This document shows positions 8,606 through 17,713 of a stretch of DNA of 64,000 nucleotides, in pieces; positions within the stretch are counted from its first letter, which is position 1; each line of letters opens with the position of its first letter. A model generated the notes under the pieces. The model was not told where the DNA came from. It saw only the letters and a list, made by a program, of their open reading frames with translations, and did not search any database. A program made the position numbers and the translations under genes. Source of the DNA: Saccharopolyspora gloriosae (GTDB taxonomy: Bacteria > Actinomycetota > Actinomycetes > Mycobacteriales > Pseudonocardiaceae); assembly GCF_022828475.1 (NCBI RefSeq), contig NZ_CP059557.1, positions 2,775,470 through 2,839,469 on the forward strand, written 5' to 3'.

Positions 8606-10039
8606 GTGTCCACCCTCTCCACCGGTGAACAACGCCCCGTGCTCATCCGCTCGGCCCAGGACGTCACGAACCTGGTCAATTCGGGGGCCGCGCGCGGCAG
8701 TCACGCGAAGATGGTCGTGCTGCTGGCGCTCGGCGGAATCTTCCTCGACGCCTACGACCTCACCTCGCTGGCCTACGGCATCACCGACATCAAGAACGAG
8801 TTCGGCCTGACCGCCACGGGTGCGGGAGCGGTGACGGCCTCCATCGCGGTGGGGGCGGTGTTCGGCGCCTGGTTCGGCGGGTTCCTCACCGACCGGCTCG
8901 GACGTTATCGCGTGTTCATGGCGGACATGCTGTTCTTCGTCATCTCCGCGATCGGCTGCGCGCTGGCGCCGAACGTGGAAGTCCTGGTGTTCTTCCGGTT
9001 CCTGATGGGCTTCGGGGTCGGGATGGACATCCCGGTCGCGATGGCGTTCCTCGCCGAGTTCTCCCGCCTGCGCGGCAAAGGCGGCAAGGGCGCGCGCACG
9101 GCAGGCTGGTCACCGGCCTGGTACGTGGCGACGAGCGTCGGCTACCTCGTGATCCTCGGGTTGTACTTCGTCCTGCCCGAAGATCAGCACGGGTTGCTGT
9201 GGCGGTTCTCCGTCGGTTTCGGTGCGGTGCCCGCGATCGTGATCCTGCTGGTGCGCAACAAGTACATGAGCGAGTCGGCGTCCTGGGCGGCGAGTCAAGG
9301 GGATCTGCATCGGGCGGCCGACATCCTGACCCAGACCTACGGTGTGCCCGCGGTCGTCGCCGACGACGCGCCTGCGGCGGTGCGTTCGCGGCCGAACTGG
9401 CTGCGGGACTTCCTGCGGTTGTTCTCCGGACGCTACCGAGCCCGCACGGTGCAGGCGCTGGTGATCGCGGTCGCCCAGACCTTCGGCTACAACGCCGTCG
9501 CCTACGGACTGCCGGTGATCATCGGCAGCCTGCTGGCGCAGGGCGAACTCACCACGATCAGCGCTTCGCTCGTGCTCAACCTCGTTTTCGCGGTGACGGG
9601 CGGCTTCCTCGGCATCCGGCTGGCGGGCCGGATCGGCGCATGGCGGCCTGCGCTGGTCGGTTTCGCGATCCAGCTCGGTGCGCTCATCGTGCTGGCGATC
9701 ATCGGCGAACCGTCGAGCACGGCGTTCGTGCTGTCCGCGGTCGTCGCGCTCGGGGCGTTCATGTTCGCCCAAGCCGCCGGTCCCGGCGCGCAGTACATGA
9801 ACTTCGCCTCGCTCGGCTACCCGACGGCGCTGCGCGGTACCGGCCTGGGCTTCAACCAGGGCACGACGCGGCTCGGCGCCACGGTCGCGCTGTTCCTGTT
9901 CCCGGTGCTCAGCACCGCGCTGGGCACGGCGGTGTTCTGGGTGATCGCAATCGCGCCACTGGCCGGCCTGCTCGCGGTGCTGGCGCAGCGCTGGGAACCG
10001 ACGATCCACGACGCCGACGCGGAGGCGGCGGACCGGTGA
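8606..10039 (+). CDS. MFS transporter, metabolite/sugar porter type
   Basis: 477 residues with about 12 predicted membrane segments. The loop 2-3 signature GGFLTDRLGRYRVFMADML and the FRFLMGFGVGMDIPVAMAFLAE motif identify a major facilitator of the organic-acid/sugar porter group. The cytoplasmic loop (about residues 215-260) is hydrophilic, as usual. GTG start at 8606 with AGGAG 11 nt upstream. It heads a plus-strand run with a flavin monooxygenase (10162) and an acyl-CoA-dehydrogenase-like enzyme (11562), so it probably imports their substrate, perhaps an organosulfur or aromatic compound. Confidence 0.87.
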   Translation: MSTLSTGEQRPVLIRSAQDVTNLVNSGAARGSHAKMVVLLALGGIFLDAYDLTSLAYGITDIKNEFGLTATGAGAVTASIAVGAVFGAWFGGFLTDRLGRYRVFMADMLFFVISAIGCALAPNVEVLVFFRFLMGFGVGMDIPVAMAFLAEFSRLRGKGGKGARTAGWSPAWYVATSVGYLVILGLYFVLPEDQHGLLWRFSVGFGAVPAIVILLVRNKYMSESASWAASQGDLHRAADILTQTYGVPAVVADDAPAAVRSRPNWLRDFLRLFSGRYRARTVQALVIAVAQTFGYNAVAYGLPVIIGSLLAQGELTTISASLVLNLVFAVTGGFLGIRLAGRIGAWRPALVGFAIQLGALIVLAIIGEPSSTAFVLSAVVALGAFMFAQAAGPGAQYMNFASLGYPTALRGTGLGFNQGTTRLGATVALFLFPVLSTALGTAVFWVIAIAPLAGLLAVLAQRWEPTIHDADAEAADR

Positions 10040-10161
10040 TCGAACTCCGTCCGGGCGGACGACGCGTGATGCAGCCATGTCGCTCCTGAAGCACCTCCCG
10101 TAGCAGCAAGGAAAAGCGGCTTTCGGCACCACCGAACATCAGTTTCCGCACGGAGGGCGTC

Positions 10162-11508
10162 ATGACCACTGCTGATCGACAACTGCACCTCGGCGTGAAC
10201 ATGTACAACGCCGGAATACACGTCAGCGCTTGGCGCAAGCAAGAAGATCCGTTCTCCTACCTCGACGTCGACTTCTACCGGGACATCGCGCGCATCGCGG
10301 AGCGGGGCACGCTGGACGCGGTCTTCCTCGCCGACATACCCGGTTTGCGGGAGGATGCGCGGGCACGCCCGACGCTCGGCCTGGAACCGACCGTGCTGCT
10401 GACCGGGGTGGCGGCGGCCACCGAACGGATCGGGCTGGTCGCCACTGCTTCCACGACGTTCAACGACCCGTACAACATCGCCCGCAGGTTCTCCACCCTG
10501 GACCACGTCAGCCGTGGCCGGGCGGCCTGGAACGCGGTCACCACGTACGACCCGACGGTGGCGCCCAACTTCGGGCTGCCCGAACTCCCGGAGCACCACG
10601 ACCGCTACGGACGAGCCGAGGAGTTCGTCGATGTGGTGCGGAAGCTGTGGGACTCGTGGGAGGACGGCGCACTCGTCGGCGACCAGGCGGGTGATCTGGC
10701 CGACCCCGACCGCATCCACGCCGTCGAGCACCGAGGCGAGCACTTCTCGGTGCGCGGCCCGCTGCCGCTTCCGCGCTCGCCGCAGGGACGACCGGTACTG
10801 GTCCAGGCGGGCGGTTCCGAGCACGGCAAACGACTCGCCGCGCGGACCGCCGACGCGGTGTTCGCCGCGCAGACCACCTTCGACGAGGGCAGGCGGTTCT
10901 ACGCGGAGATGAAGCAGCGCGCCCGGGACTTCGGCCGAAACCCCGACGCGCTGAAGATCCTGCCCGGCCTGTGCACGGTCATCGCCGCCACCGAAGCCGA
11001 GGCCAAGGCCCGCAAGGCCGAACTGGACGAGCTCGGCGGGCAGCAGTGGGCGATCGGCAAGCTCGCCGCCAACCTCGGCGTCCCGGTCGATCAGCTCGAG
11101 CTGGACGCACCGGTACCGGAACACCTGCTGCGCGGGCTCGACGAGAAGCCGGGCTCACGCGGTTTCGCCAAGGCGGTGGCCGACTACGCCCGCGCGGACG
11201 GGTTGACCGTCCGGGAACTCGCCCTGCTCGGCGGCGGCGGGCACCGGTACGCGATCGGCACCCCGGAGCAGATCGCCGACACCATCGAGCACTGGTTCCG
11301 CAACGGCGCCGCGGACGGGTTCAACCTCATGCCCGATGTGCTGCCGTCCGGGTTGGAGACCTTCGTCGATCACGTCGTGCCCGAGCTGCGCAGGAGAGGC
11401 CTCTTCCGCACCGAGTACACCGGTACGACCCTGCGCGAGCACCTCGGGCTGAGCAGGCCGCCCAGCCGCTACGAAACCGAAACCCCGCACTCGTCCTCAG
11501 CGAGCTGA
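10162..11508 (+). CDS. FMN-dependent monooxygenase of the NtaA/SnaA/DszA/SoxA family
   Basis: 448 residues, the right size for this luciferase-like subfamily (nitrilotriacetate, dibenzothiophene sulfone and alkyl-sulfone monooxygenases). Diagnostic stretches: HVSAWRKQEDPFSYLDVDFYRDIARIAERG (after residue 23), LVATASTTFNDPYNIARRF, SRGRAAWNAVTTYDP and PVLVQAGGSEHGKRLAARTADAVF. The enzyme uses FMNH2 from a separate reductase to hydroxylate its substrate and split a C-S or C-N bond. It is followed after 53 nt by a DszC/SfnB-like gene, a pairing common in sulfur-scavenging operons. The true substrate is not determinable here. Confidence 0.88.
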   Translation: MTTADRQLHLGVNMYNAGIHVSAWRKQEDPFSYLDVDFYRDIARIAERGTLDAVFLADIPGLREDARARPTLGLEPTVLLTGVAAATERIGLVATASTTFNDPYNIARRFSTLDHVSRGRAAWNAVTTYDPTVAPNFGLPELPEHHDRYGRAEEFVDVVRKLWDSWEDGALVGDQAGDLADPDRIHAVEHRGEHFSVRGPLPLPRSPQGRPVLVQAGGSEHGKRLAARTADAVFAAQTTFDEGRRFYAEMKQRARDFGRNPDALKILPGLCTVIAATEAEAKARKAELDELGGQQWAIGKLAANLGVPVDQLELDAPVPEHLLRGLDEKPGSRGFAKAVADYARADGLTVRELALLGGGGHRYAIGTPEQIADTIEHWFRNGAADGFNLMPDVLPSGLETFVDHVVPELRRRGLFRTEYTGTTLREHLGLSRPPSRYETETPHSSSAS

Positions 11509-11561
11509 GCGTTTCTCCCGCTGTACCAACACAGTCGCAGCATCATCGAAAGGGAGTCGCC

Positions 11562-12785
11562 GTGACCGACACCGCGATCTCAACGTCCCGCCCCACCGAC
11601 GAGGATCTGCTGGAGCTGTTCCGCCCGCTGTTCGGGCGCATCGCCGAGCGCGCCACCGATCGCGAACAGAATCGGCGGCTGCTGCACGACGAAGTGCGCG
11701 CGTTGCGCGACGCGGGATTCGGTGCGATCCGGCTGGCACCGGAGCACGGCGGCCTCGGCGTGGACGTCCGGCAACTTTTCCTGCTGCTGATCGAACTCGC
11801 CGCGGCGGAATCCAACCTGCCGCAGGCGCTGCGGGTGCACTTCAGCTTCACCGAAGAGGTCCTCGCCGAGCCGGACTCCGCTCATCGGCGGGAGTGGCTG
11901 AGCCGGATCGGCTCGGGTGCGCTGCTCGGCGCCGCCACGTCCGAACGCGCGAACGAGCGCGGCACCGTGTCGACCGAGGTGCGCGCGGTCGACGGCAGGT
12001 TGCTGCTCAACGGCACCAAGTTCTACAGCACCGGCACCCTCTACGCGGACTACATCTCCACATTCGCCGCGAACGAAGACGGCGAGCACGTCCGGCTGGT
12101 CGTGCCCGCCGACGCGCCGGGAGTGGTGCGGCAGGACGACTGGCGCGGCTTCGGTCAACGACTCACCGCCAGCGGCACGACCCGCTTCGACGATGTCGAA
12201 GTCGACCCCGCCGAAATCCGCCGCGGTCCTCGGCCGGACGATGCGACGTCACGACACGGCTTCCTGCAGCTGGTCCAGCTCGCGGGCTTGGCCGGCATCG
12301 CGCACCGCGCGTCGTCCGACGCCGCGGAATACGTGCGCCGCAGGCGACGCACCTTCAACCAGGGCAACGCCGACCTCGTCCGCCACGACCCCTTGGTCCA
12401 GCAGGTCGTGGGCCGTGTCGACAGCGCAGCGCACGCCGCCCGCGCCATCGTGCTGGCCGCCGCCGCGGAACTGGAGGCCGCCGCCGCGCGCCCGCACGAC
12501 CGGGAACTGGCGGCGGCCGCCGACGTCGCCGCCTACCGCGCGCAAGTGACCGTGAGCGAACTCGTGCTGGGCGCGACCTCCGCCCTGTTCGACGTGGGCG
12601 GCGCCTCCATCGTCGACGAGGACCTGCGGCTGGACCGGCACTGGCGCAACGCCCGCACCCTCACCGTGCACAACCCGGTGATCTACAAGCAACGCATGGT
12701 CGGTGATCACGTCCTCAACGGTGCTCGTCCCAGGATCGACCCTTCGGTCGGCACGGCCCGATCCGCGGTGTCCGAGGCGGAGTAG
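11562..12785 (+). CDS. Acyl-CoA dehydrogenase-fold flavin monooxygenase, SfnB/DszC-like
   Basis: About 407 residues with the acyl-CoA dehydrogenase fold: AGFGAIRLAPEHGGLGVDVRQLFLLLIELAAAESNLPQALRVHF, GAATSERANERGTVST in place of the usual TEPxxGSD, and LNGTKFYSTGTLYADYI. The C-terminal helix VHNPVIYKQRMVGDHVLNG is typical of SfnB/DszC-type flavin monooxygenases, which lack the catalytic glutamate of true dehydrogenases. GTG start at 11562 with AAGGGAG 7 nt upstream. It sits behind the DszA/NtaA-like enzyme, and both probably share a flavin reductase encoded elsewhere. A role in organosulfur oxidation is inferred from family and pairing. Confidence 0.83.
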   Translation: MTDTAISTSRPTDEDLLELFRPLFGRIAERATDREQNRRLLHDEVRALRDAGFGAIRLAPEHGGLGVDVRQLFLLLIELAAAESNLPQALRVHFSFTEEVLAEPDSAHRREWLSRIGSGALLGAATSERANERGTVSTEVRAVDGRLLLNGTKFYSTGTLYADYISTFAANEDGEHVRLVVPADAPGVVRQDDWRGFGQRLTASGTTRFDDVEVDPAEIRRGPRPDDATSRHGFLQLVQLAGLAGIAHRASSDAAEYVRRRRRTFNQGNADLVRHDPLVQQVVGRVDSAAHAARAIVLAAAAELEAAAARPHDRELAAAADVAAYRAQVTVSELVLGATSALFDVGGASIVDEDLRLDRHWRNARTLTVHNPVIYKQRMVGDHVLNGARPRIDPSVGTARSAVSEAE

Positions 12786-12803
12786 ACCAGCAGATGCGGG
12801 CGT

Positions 12804-12823
12804 GGGCGGTCGGGCGACCGCCC
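12804..12823. terminator. Perfect GC hairpin after the monooxygenase operon
   Basis: GGGCGGTCG (12804-12812) and CGACCGCCC (12815-12823) are exact complements, 18 nt after the SfnB-like stop. There is no T tract, as is frequent for actinomycete terminators, so termination is plausible but unproven. Confidence 0.4.
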
Positions 12824-12851
12824 GCCGGTGCTGTGGCATGATTCGGCCACC

Positions 12852-13406
12852 ATGCACGAACTTCTGCGCGACGACCCGGTGATCGCGAGCGTCAAGGACG
12901 AGGCGGGACTGCACGACGTCCTGCGGTCGGACCGCTCGGTCGTGTTCCTGCTCTGCGGGACGATCCTCACGCTTCCGGGCCTGGTCGAGGAGCTGAAGCG
13001 GGCGGGCAAGACGGTACTGGTCAACGTCGACCTGGTGGAGGGCCTCGTCGGCAAGGAGATCGCCGTCCGCTTCCTGAAGGAGAACACTCGAGCCGACGGC
13101 CTGCTCAGCTCCAAGGCGATGCTGGTCAAGGCGGCGCGGAGTCAAGGACTGCACGCGGTGCATCGCTTCTTCCTGGTCGACTCGTTCTCGTACCACAACC
13201 TCGCCAAGCAGATCGAGCTGTCCAAGCCCGACTTCGTGGAGATCCTCCCGGGATGCGTACCCCGGGTGATCAGCTGGCTGCGCGCCGACATCGACGTGCC
13301 GATCATCGCCGGTGGCCTGGTGTGCGACAAGGAAGACGTCGTCGCCGCCCTGGGAGCGGGGGCGGCGGCGATCGCCTCCTCCAACACCGACGTCTGGTCG
13401 ATGTGA
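12852..13406 (+). CDS. GlpP-family antiterminator (YgcP-like)
   Basis: About 184 residues matching the glycerol-3-phosphate-responsive antiterminator family: VVFLLCGTILTLPGLVEELKRAGKTVLVNVDLVEGL, GLLSSKAMLVKAARSQGLHAVHRFFLVDS and the signature PDFVEILPGCVPRVI...VPIIAGGLVCDKEDVVAALGAGAAAIASSNTDVW. GlpP binds leader mRNA and, with its ligand, prevents transcription termination. Start at ATG 12852 (an in-frame GTG at 12828 is possible). It is convergent with the SDR / FAD-oxidase / FGGY operon, whose leader contains a strong intrinsic terminator at 17598-17643, a fitting RNA target. B. subtilis GlpP senses glycerol-3-phosphate; here the ligand is more likely a product of the neighbouring kinase. 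Confidence 0.85.
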   Translation: MHELLRDDPVIASVKDEAGLHDVLRSDRSVVFLLCGTILTLPGLVEELKRAGKTVLVNVDLVEGLVGKEIAVRFLKENTRADGLLSSKAMLVKAARSQGLHAVHRFFLVDSFSYHNLAKQIELSKPDFVEILPGCVPRVISWLRADIDVPIIAGGLVCDKEDVVAALGAGAAAIASSNTDVWSM

Positions 13407-13703
13407 GCCGCTGACGAGGCAGCGGACCGCCGGGTGCTTCGGTGGTCAACGTTCCCGAACTTCACCGGGCCGCCCATATGTTCGGAACGGACGTAAGCGG
13501 TGCGGACCCGAGTTCGGCTCAACTTCTCGTGAACTCGTTGCTGAAGGTGACGTGGACGACGGCAACGCGGTGGCCCAGCGCTCAAGTCCAACAGATCCGA
13601 CTCGCTTCCGACGAACCGAGTCCCGGAGTGTTCGCTCTCAACCCTGGTGAGCCGTCGGGCAGGGCCGCAGAGCCGAGTGGAGTCACCCTCCAGTAGGAAC
13701 CCC

Positions 13704-15131
13704 TCAGCCGAAGATGCTCGCGGAGCGGCGGAAGATTTCGTCGGTGTGGCGGGTGATGTCCCGATGGACCTCGCGTTGGCGCGCGTACAGCTGCTGGTTG
13801 GCGGGCGTGGGCCGGAACTCGGCGTTGATGGAGACCATCGCGCGGGTCGCCTCGTCCACGTCGGAGAACCGGCCGAGTCCGACCCCGGCGATCAGCGCGG
13901 CACCGAGTCCCGCCGCGTTGTTCACCGCGGGCCGCCCGGCGGCGGTGCCGAACACGTCCGCGACGATGCCCATCATCACTTCGGATCCCGCGCCACCGCC
14001 GGAGACCAGCACCCGTTCGAAGTCGGTGCCGAGTTCGCCTGCCATCGCCGTGGCGTGCTCGTGCATCGTCAGCGCGATGGCTTCGAGCACCGCGCGATAG
14101 AGGTGGAACCGGCCTTGGCGGCCGTCGAAGCCGAGGAACGCGCCCTTGCGGTAGGGGGCGTCGACCGGGGCGAGCCAGTCCAGCACCGCCATCAGACCGT
14201 CACAGCCGGGCGGGACCCGGGACGCCTCGGCGTCCAGATATTCCTCAACGCCGAGCCCGGCTTCCCGAGCCCGTCCGGTCACCTCTTCGCCGAGCAGGTC
14301 CCGCAGCCAGCTCACCGTCCACATGCCGCGCCGGATTCCGCCGCTCTCGTAGAGGTAGCGGTGCGGTTCGCAGGCGAAGTTCGTCCAGAACCGGTCCGCT
14401 CCGGTGATGTTGCGTTCGCCGGTCGTCATGCTCGTGATGTAGGTGCCCAGCGAGATCAGCAGCGTGTCCGGGTCGCGCAGGCCGCACCCCAATGCTTCCA
14501 CGGCCTTGTCGTTCGCGGTGGCCACCACCGGCAGCCCGCCGGGCAGGCCGGTGTGCTCGGCGGCGGCCGGAGTGAGCCTGCCCAGCGTCTCGCCCGGCAT
14601 GACGAGCTCGAACAGCATGTCCGGCGGCAGTCCGGTCTCCCGATGCGCCGCCGGGTCCTGGGACCACTGCCAGGTGTCGGTGTTGATCGGCCACACGCCC
14701 TGGTAATTCGCGGCCGTGTCGCGGAACTCCCCGGTCAGCCGGTGCGTGAGGTAGCCGGAGGACGTGGTCACGTACGCCACCGAGTCGTCCTCGTGCTCGT
14801 AGGGCCGGGAAACCCGTTCGTCCATCCAGCTCAGCACCGGCCGCGCGAGGCTCCCGTCGGCGCGCAGCAGCGCGCGGCAGAACCGGATGGTGCACAGCCC
14901 GACACCCGCGATGTCCCGAGGGTCGCCGGGGAAACCGGCCATCGCCGTGCGGCAGGCGGCCCCGATGGAGGACCACAGGTCGTCGTCGGGATGTTCGACC
15001 ACACCTGGCCGTGGCGTGCTGCTGGGCCGCAGCGCCTGACGACCGTGGCTGACCACGGCGCCGCGCTCGTCGAAGATCGTGACCTTGGTGCTCTGCGAAC
15101 CGTTGTCGATTCCGACCAGGTAGCGCGTCAT
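13704..15131 (-). CDS. FGGY-family carbohydrate kinase (YgcE-like)
   Basis: 475 residues of the FGGY kinase fold. First phosphate motif YLVGIDNGSQSTKVTIFDERG (near residue 4), LLISLGTYITSMTTGE in the second ATPase lobe, and adenosine motif VLVSGGGAGSEVMMGIVADVFG near residue 390. It phosphorylates a sugar or polyol with ATP; the exact substrate is unknown. Third gene of a minus-strand operon (SDR, FAD oxidase, kinase), 106 nt after the oxidase. The set of kinase, AGPS-like FAD oxidase, SDR and GlpP-type antiterminator matches the uncharacterised E. coli ygcE/ygcU/ygcW/ygcP group as I remember it. Confidence 0.87.
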   Translation of the reverse strand: MTRYLVGIDNGSQSTKVTIFDERGAVVSHGRQALRPSSTPRPGVVEHPDDDLWSSIGAACRTAMAGFPGDPRDIAGVGLCTIRFCRALLRADGSLARPVLSWMDERVSRPYEHEDDSVAYVTTSSGYLTHRLTGEFRDTAANYQGVWPINTDTWQWSQDPAAHRETGLPPDMLFELVMPGETLGRLTPAAAEHTGLPGGLPVVATANDKAVEALGCGLRDPDTLLISLGTYITSMTTGERNITGADRFWTNFACEPHRYLYESGGIRRGMWTVSWLRDLLGEEVTGRAREAGLGVEEYLDAEASRVPPGCDGLMAVLDWLAPVDAPYRKGAFLGFDGRQGRFHLYRAVLEAIALTMHEHATAMAGELGTDFERVLVSGGGAGSEVMMGIVADVFGTAAGRPAVNNAAGLGAALIAGVGLGRFSDVDEATRAMVSINAEFRPTPANQQLYARQREVHRDITRHTDEIFRRSASIFG

Positions 15132-15237
15132 CGTCTCGTTCCGTGCTGGGGGAGGGGACGGGCGGCGGGCCGCGCCGTTGCGGCCGCGCCGGTAGCGGGT
15201 TCGGGCGGGATGATCCGTGGATCCTCCAACGGAGTCC

Positions 15238-16680
15238 TCAGTCCGGGAAGATCGTGCCGCGGTTCATGATCCCGTTCGGGTCGAAGGATTCCTTGAGGCG
15301 CACCAACATCCGGTAAGCACTGCCGTGCTCCTGTTCGGTCCACTGTGCACGGTACTTGCCGATTCCGTGGTGGTGCACCATGGATCCGCCGTGTCGCAAC
15401 GCCTCCTCGACGATGATCGCGTTCAGCGGCCGGTGGTACTGCTCGATCTCCTCGCGGGGTTCGCAGTTGATCCGGTAGTCGTAGACGAAATACATGTTCG
15501 TGCCGGTCTGGTAGCTGTGCGAAGAGTGCCCGCCGAGCATCGTCAGATCCTCGAACCGCGGGAACTCGGTGCGGATCCGGTGCATGACGCTGTCGTAGAT
15601 GGCGCCGATGCTCGACCAGTTCGCCGAGATCTCGGTGGTGTAGCCGAGGCGGTGTTCGGTGAGCATCGCCTGCTGCTCGGCGCGGATCTTGTCGGTGCCC
15701 CAGTTCAGGTTCTCGAACCAGGACTCGATCAGCGCGGGATCCACCGGCGTGTTCGAGTGTTCGGCGACGACGCGTTCGATCTCGGCGCTGGTGGCCTCGA
15801 CGATGCCCGCGGGGCCTTCGGCCACGAACACCAGCACGCAGCGGCCGTCGTTGAAGTGCGCGAAGTGCTGGTCGGCGTCCTGTTCGGAGTAGACCCGCGC
15901 CACCGACGGGCGGAACCCGTTCGTCACGACCTCCCGCAGGATCGAGATCCCGGTGTGCACGTCGTCGAGCAGGTATCCGTGGAAGCGGTTGTTCTCGGGC
16001 TGGTGCTTGAACAATTTCACCGTCACCTCGGTGACGAAGCACAGCGCGCCTTCGTTGCCGATCACGATGCTGCGGATGTCGGGGCCCGCCGCCCGGCGCG
16101 GCACGTTCTTGATCCGGCTGGTGCTGCCGTCCGGGAACACGGCCTCCAGCCCGACCACCATGTCCTCGATGCCGCCGTAGAGGGTGGAGAACTGCCCGAT
16201 CGACCTGGTGGCCACCAGCCCGCCCATCTGAGCCAGCGGCTTGGACTGCGGCGAGTGCCCGGTGGTGAGGCCGTGTTCGCGCGCCGCGTCCTCCAAGACC
16301 TGCAGAGGAACGCCGCACTGGGCGGTCACCTGCATGTTCTGCGGGTCGATGTGCAGGATCTCGTCCATGTCCGAGCCGTCGAGCACGATCGTGTTCTCGA
16401 CGTTCGTCTCCAGTCCGCCCTCGGTGCCGGTCCGGCCGGTGCGCGGCACCACGTTGATCCGGTGCTCATCGGCGAACGCGAGCACCGCGGCGACCTGCGC
16501 GGTGTCGGCCGCGCGCACGATCGCCCAGGGAAGCGGACCGTCGAAGATGCCGTGCACCGCGGTGTACTTCTTGAAGCGGTCCACGCTGGCTTCGCGCAGC
16601 TCCTGCTCGTCGGTCACCACGCGCTGCGGGCCTGCGATCTCGCGCAGCCGGTCGACGAGACGTTCGGATGTTGCGGTCAA
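15238..16680 (-). CDS. FAD-linked oxidase, AGPS/YgcU-like
   Basis: About 480 residues with the PCMH FAD-binding domain (VVPRTGRTGTEGGLETNVENTIVLDGSDMDEI, then CGVPLQVLEDAAREHGLTTGHSPQS and VATRSIGQFSTLYGGIEDMVVGLEAVFPDG) and a C-terminal FAD-linked oxidase domain ending SFDPNGIMNRGTIFPD. The SHSYQTGTNMYFVYDYR and GGSMVHHHGIGKYR stretches are characteristic of the alkyldihydroxyacetonephosphate-synthase-like oxidases. TTG start at 16680 is chosen because GGAGAG lies about 6 nt upstream. It probably oxidises a hydroxyacid or a sugar-derived alcohol. It lies 29 nt downstream of the SDR, so same operon. Confidence 0.85.
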   Translation of the reverse strand: MTATSERLVDRLREIAGPQRVVTDEQELREASVDRFKKYTAVHGIFDGPLPWAIVRAADTAQVAAVLAFADEHRINVVPRTGRTGTEGGLETNVENTIVLDGSDMDEILHIDPQNMQVTAQCGVPLQVLEDAAREHGLTTGHSPQSKPLAQMGGLVATRSIGQFSTLYGGIEDMVVGLEAVFPDGSTSRIKNVPRRAAGPDIRSIVIGNEGALCFVTEVTVKLFKHQPENNRFHGYLLDDVHTGISILREVVTNGFRPSVARVYSEQDADQHFAHFNDGRCVLVFVAEGPAGIVEATSAEIERVVAEHSNTPVDPALIESWFENLNWGTDKIRAEQQAMLTEHRLGYTTEISANWSSIGAIYDSVMHRIRTEFPRFEDLTMLGGHSSHSYQTGTNMYFVYDYRINCEPREEIEQYHRPLNAIIVEEALRHGGSMVHHHGIGKYRAQWTEQEHGSAYRMLVRLKESFDPNGIMNRGTIFPD

Positions 16681-16709
16681 GGGTTCTCTCCGTTCCGGTT
16701 CAGTGCTGA

Positions 16710-17486
16710 TCAGCGGGTCAGGTAGCCGCCGTCGACGGCGAGCACCTGCCCGTTGACGTAGTCGGACGCCGCGCTGGCGAGGAAGACGGTGGCGCCCATC
16801 AGGTCCGCGACCTCGCCCCAGCGTCCGGCGGGGATGTGGTCGAGCACCCGGCTGCTGGCCACCGGGTCGGCGCGGGTCTGCTCGGTGATGGCGGTGGCGA
16901 AGTAGCCCGGTGCGATCGCGTTGACCTGAATGCCGTGCTGGGCGAGTTCGTCGCAGTAGGTCTTGGTGAAGCCCACGATCGCGTGCTTGGTCGCCGCGTA
17001 GGCGGGGGACCACTGGCCGCCCAGGAACGAGAACAGCGACGCGATGTTGATGATCTTGCCGGATCGCTGCGCCGTCATGAACCGGGCGGCCTCCCTGCTG
17101 AGCTCGAACGGGACGGTGAGGTTGACGTCCAGCATCGGGTCCCATTCGGCCCGCCCGAACTCGGCGACGGGCGCGGTGCGGCAGATCCCGGCCGAGTTGA
17201 CCAGGATGTCCACCGAGCCGAGCCGGGACACGCAGGACTCGATCGCGTTCCGCGGGCCGCCGTCCTCGGTGAGATCGGTGGGCAGGAACTCCATCCGGCG
17301 CCCGGCGGCTTCGACGAGCTCTTCGGTGGCCCCGCCGTCGTCGAGCACGCTGGGCACGAACACGTCGGCCCCCGCCTTCGCCAACGCCAGCGTGAACGCC
17401 TGCCCCAGTCCGGTGTTCCCGCCGGTGACGACGGCGTTCCTGCCGGTGAGGGAGAACGCGTCCAGCGAGAAGTCGCGAATGTCCAT
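16710..17486 (-). CDS. Short-chain dehydrogenase, 2-deoxygluconate 3-dehydrogenase (KduD/YgcW)-like
   Basis: 258 residues, a classical SDR: cofactor motif VVTGGNTGLGQAFTLALA (near residue 20), NSAGICRTAP (NAG-type motif), catalytic Ser in IINIASLFSFLGG, Tyr/Lys in SPAYAATKHAIVGFTK, and C-terminus ASDYVNGQVLAVDGGYLT. KduD-like enzymes oxidise a secondary alcohol of deoxy-keto sugars with NAD(P). ATG at 17486. First gene of the operon, about 220 nt downstream of a predicted promoter. Its leader contains a terminator that the convergent GlpP-family gene may control. Confidence 0.88.
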   Translation of the reverse strand: MDIRDFSLDAFSLTGRNAVVTGGNTGLGQAFTLALAKAGADVFVPSVLDDGGATEELVEAAGRRMEFLPTDLTEDGGPRNAIESCVSRLGSVDILVNSAGICRTAPVAEFGRAEWDPMLDVNLTVPFELSREAARFMTAQRSGKIINIASLFSFLGGQWSPAYAATKHAIVGFTKTYCDELAQHGIQVNAIAPGYFATAITEQTRADPVASSRVLDHIPAGRWGEVADLMGATVFLASAASDYVNGQVLAVDGGYLTR

Positions 17487-17597
17487 TGGTCGCCTTTCCG
17501 GTTTCCGGGGTGTCAGGTAGCGGGGTGCGAACTGCTGCTGATCAAAAGAATTCGGGCACGACGATTCCGGAGTCCGGCGGGAACCGGCTCCGAGCGC

Positions 17598-17643
17598 AAA
17601 AAAAGAGAACAGTCCCCGGCGTGAGCACGGGTCGCTGTTCTCT
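17598..17643 (-). terminator. Leader intrinsic terminator, likely antitermination target
   Basis: On the minus strand AGAGAACAG (17643-17635) pairs perfectly with CTGTTCTCT (17612-17604), with an inner CCCG/CGGG pair, followed directly by seven T residues (17604-17598). It lies inside the 5' leader of the SDR operon, about 110 nt before the start codon. A full U-tract terminator is rare in DNA this GC-rich. Placement before the operon rather than after a gene indicates attenuation. Confidence 0.85.
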
Positions 17644-17659
17644 AGGTCTCTAGCAACCA

Positions 17660-17676
17660 CCCGCAGGAACTGCGGG
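17660..17676 (-). promoter_or_regulatory. Leader hairpin upstream of the terminator
   Basis: CCCGCAG (17660-17666) and CTGCGGG (17670-17676) form a 7-bp perfect hairpin with a 3-nt loop. It sits between the predicted promoter and the leader terminator and is followed on the transcript by a repeated CTAGAG. A plausible binding or anti-terminator element for the GlpP-like protein; inference. Confidence 0.5.
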
Positions 17677-17713
17677 CACATCTGAAGTTGGCGCGCCCGA
17701 AGGACGTGCGACC

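Noticed and set aside
13442-13696. 84-codon open frame between GlpP and the kinase
   Set aside because: No ribosome binding site, no homology, and it lies in the gap between convergent genes.
13647-15269. 540-codon open frame on the plus strand opposite the FGGY kinase
   Set aside because: The kinase reads cleanly on the other strand with all motifs; the plus-strand product has no recognisable domain.
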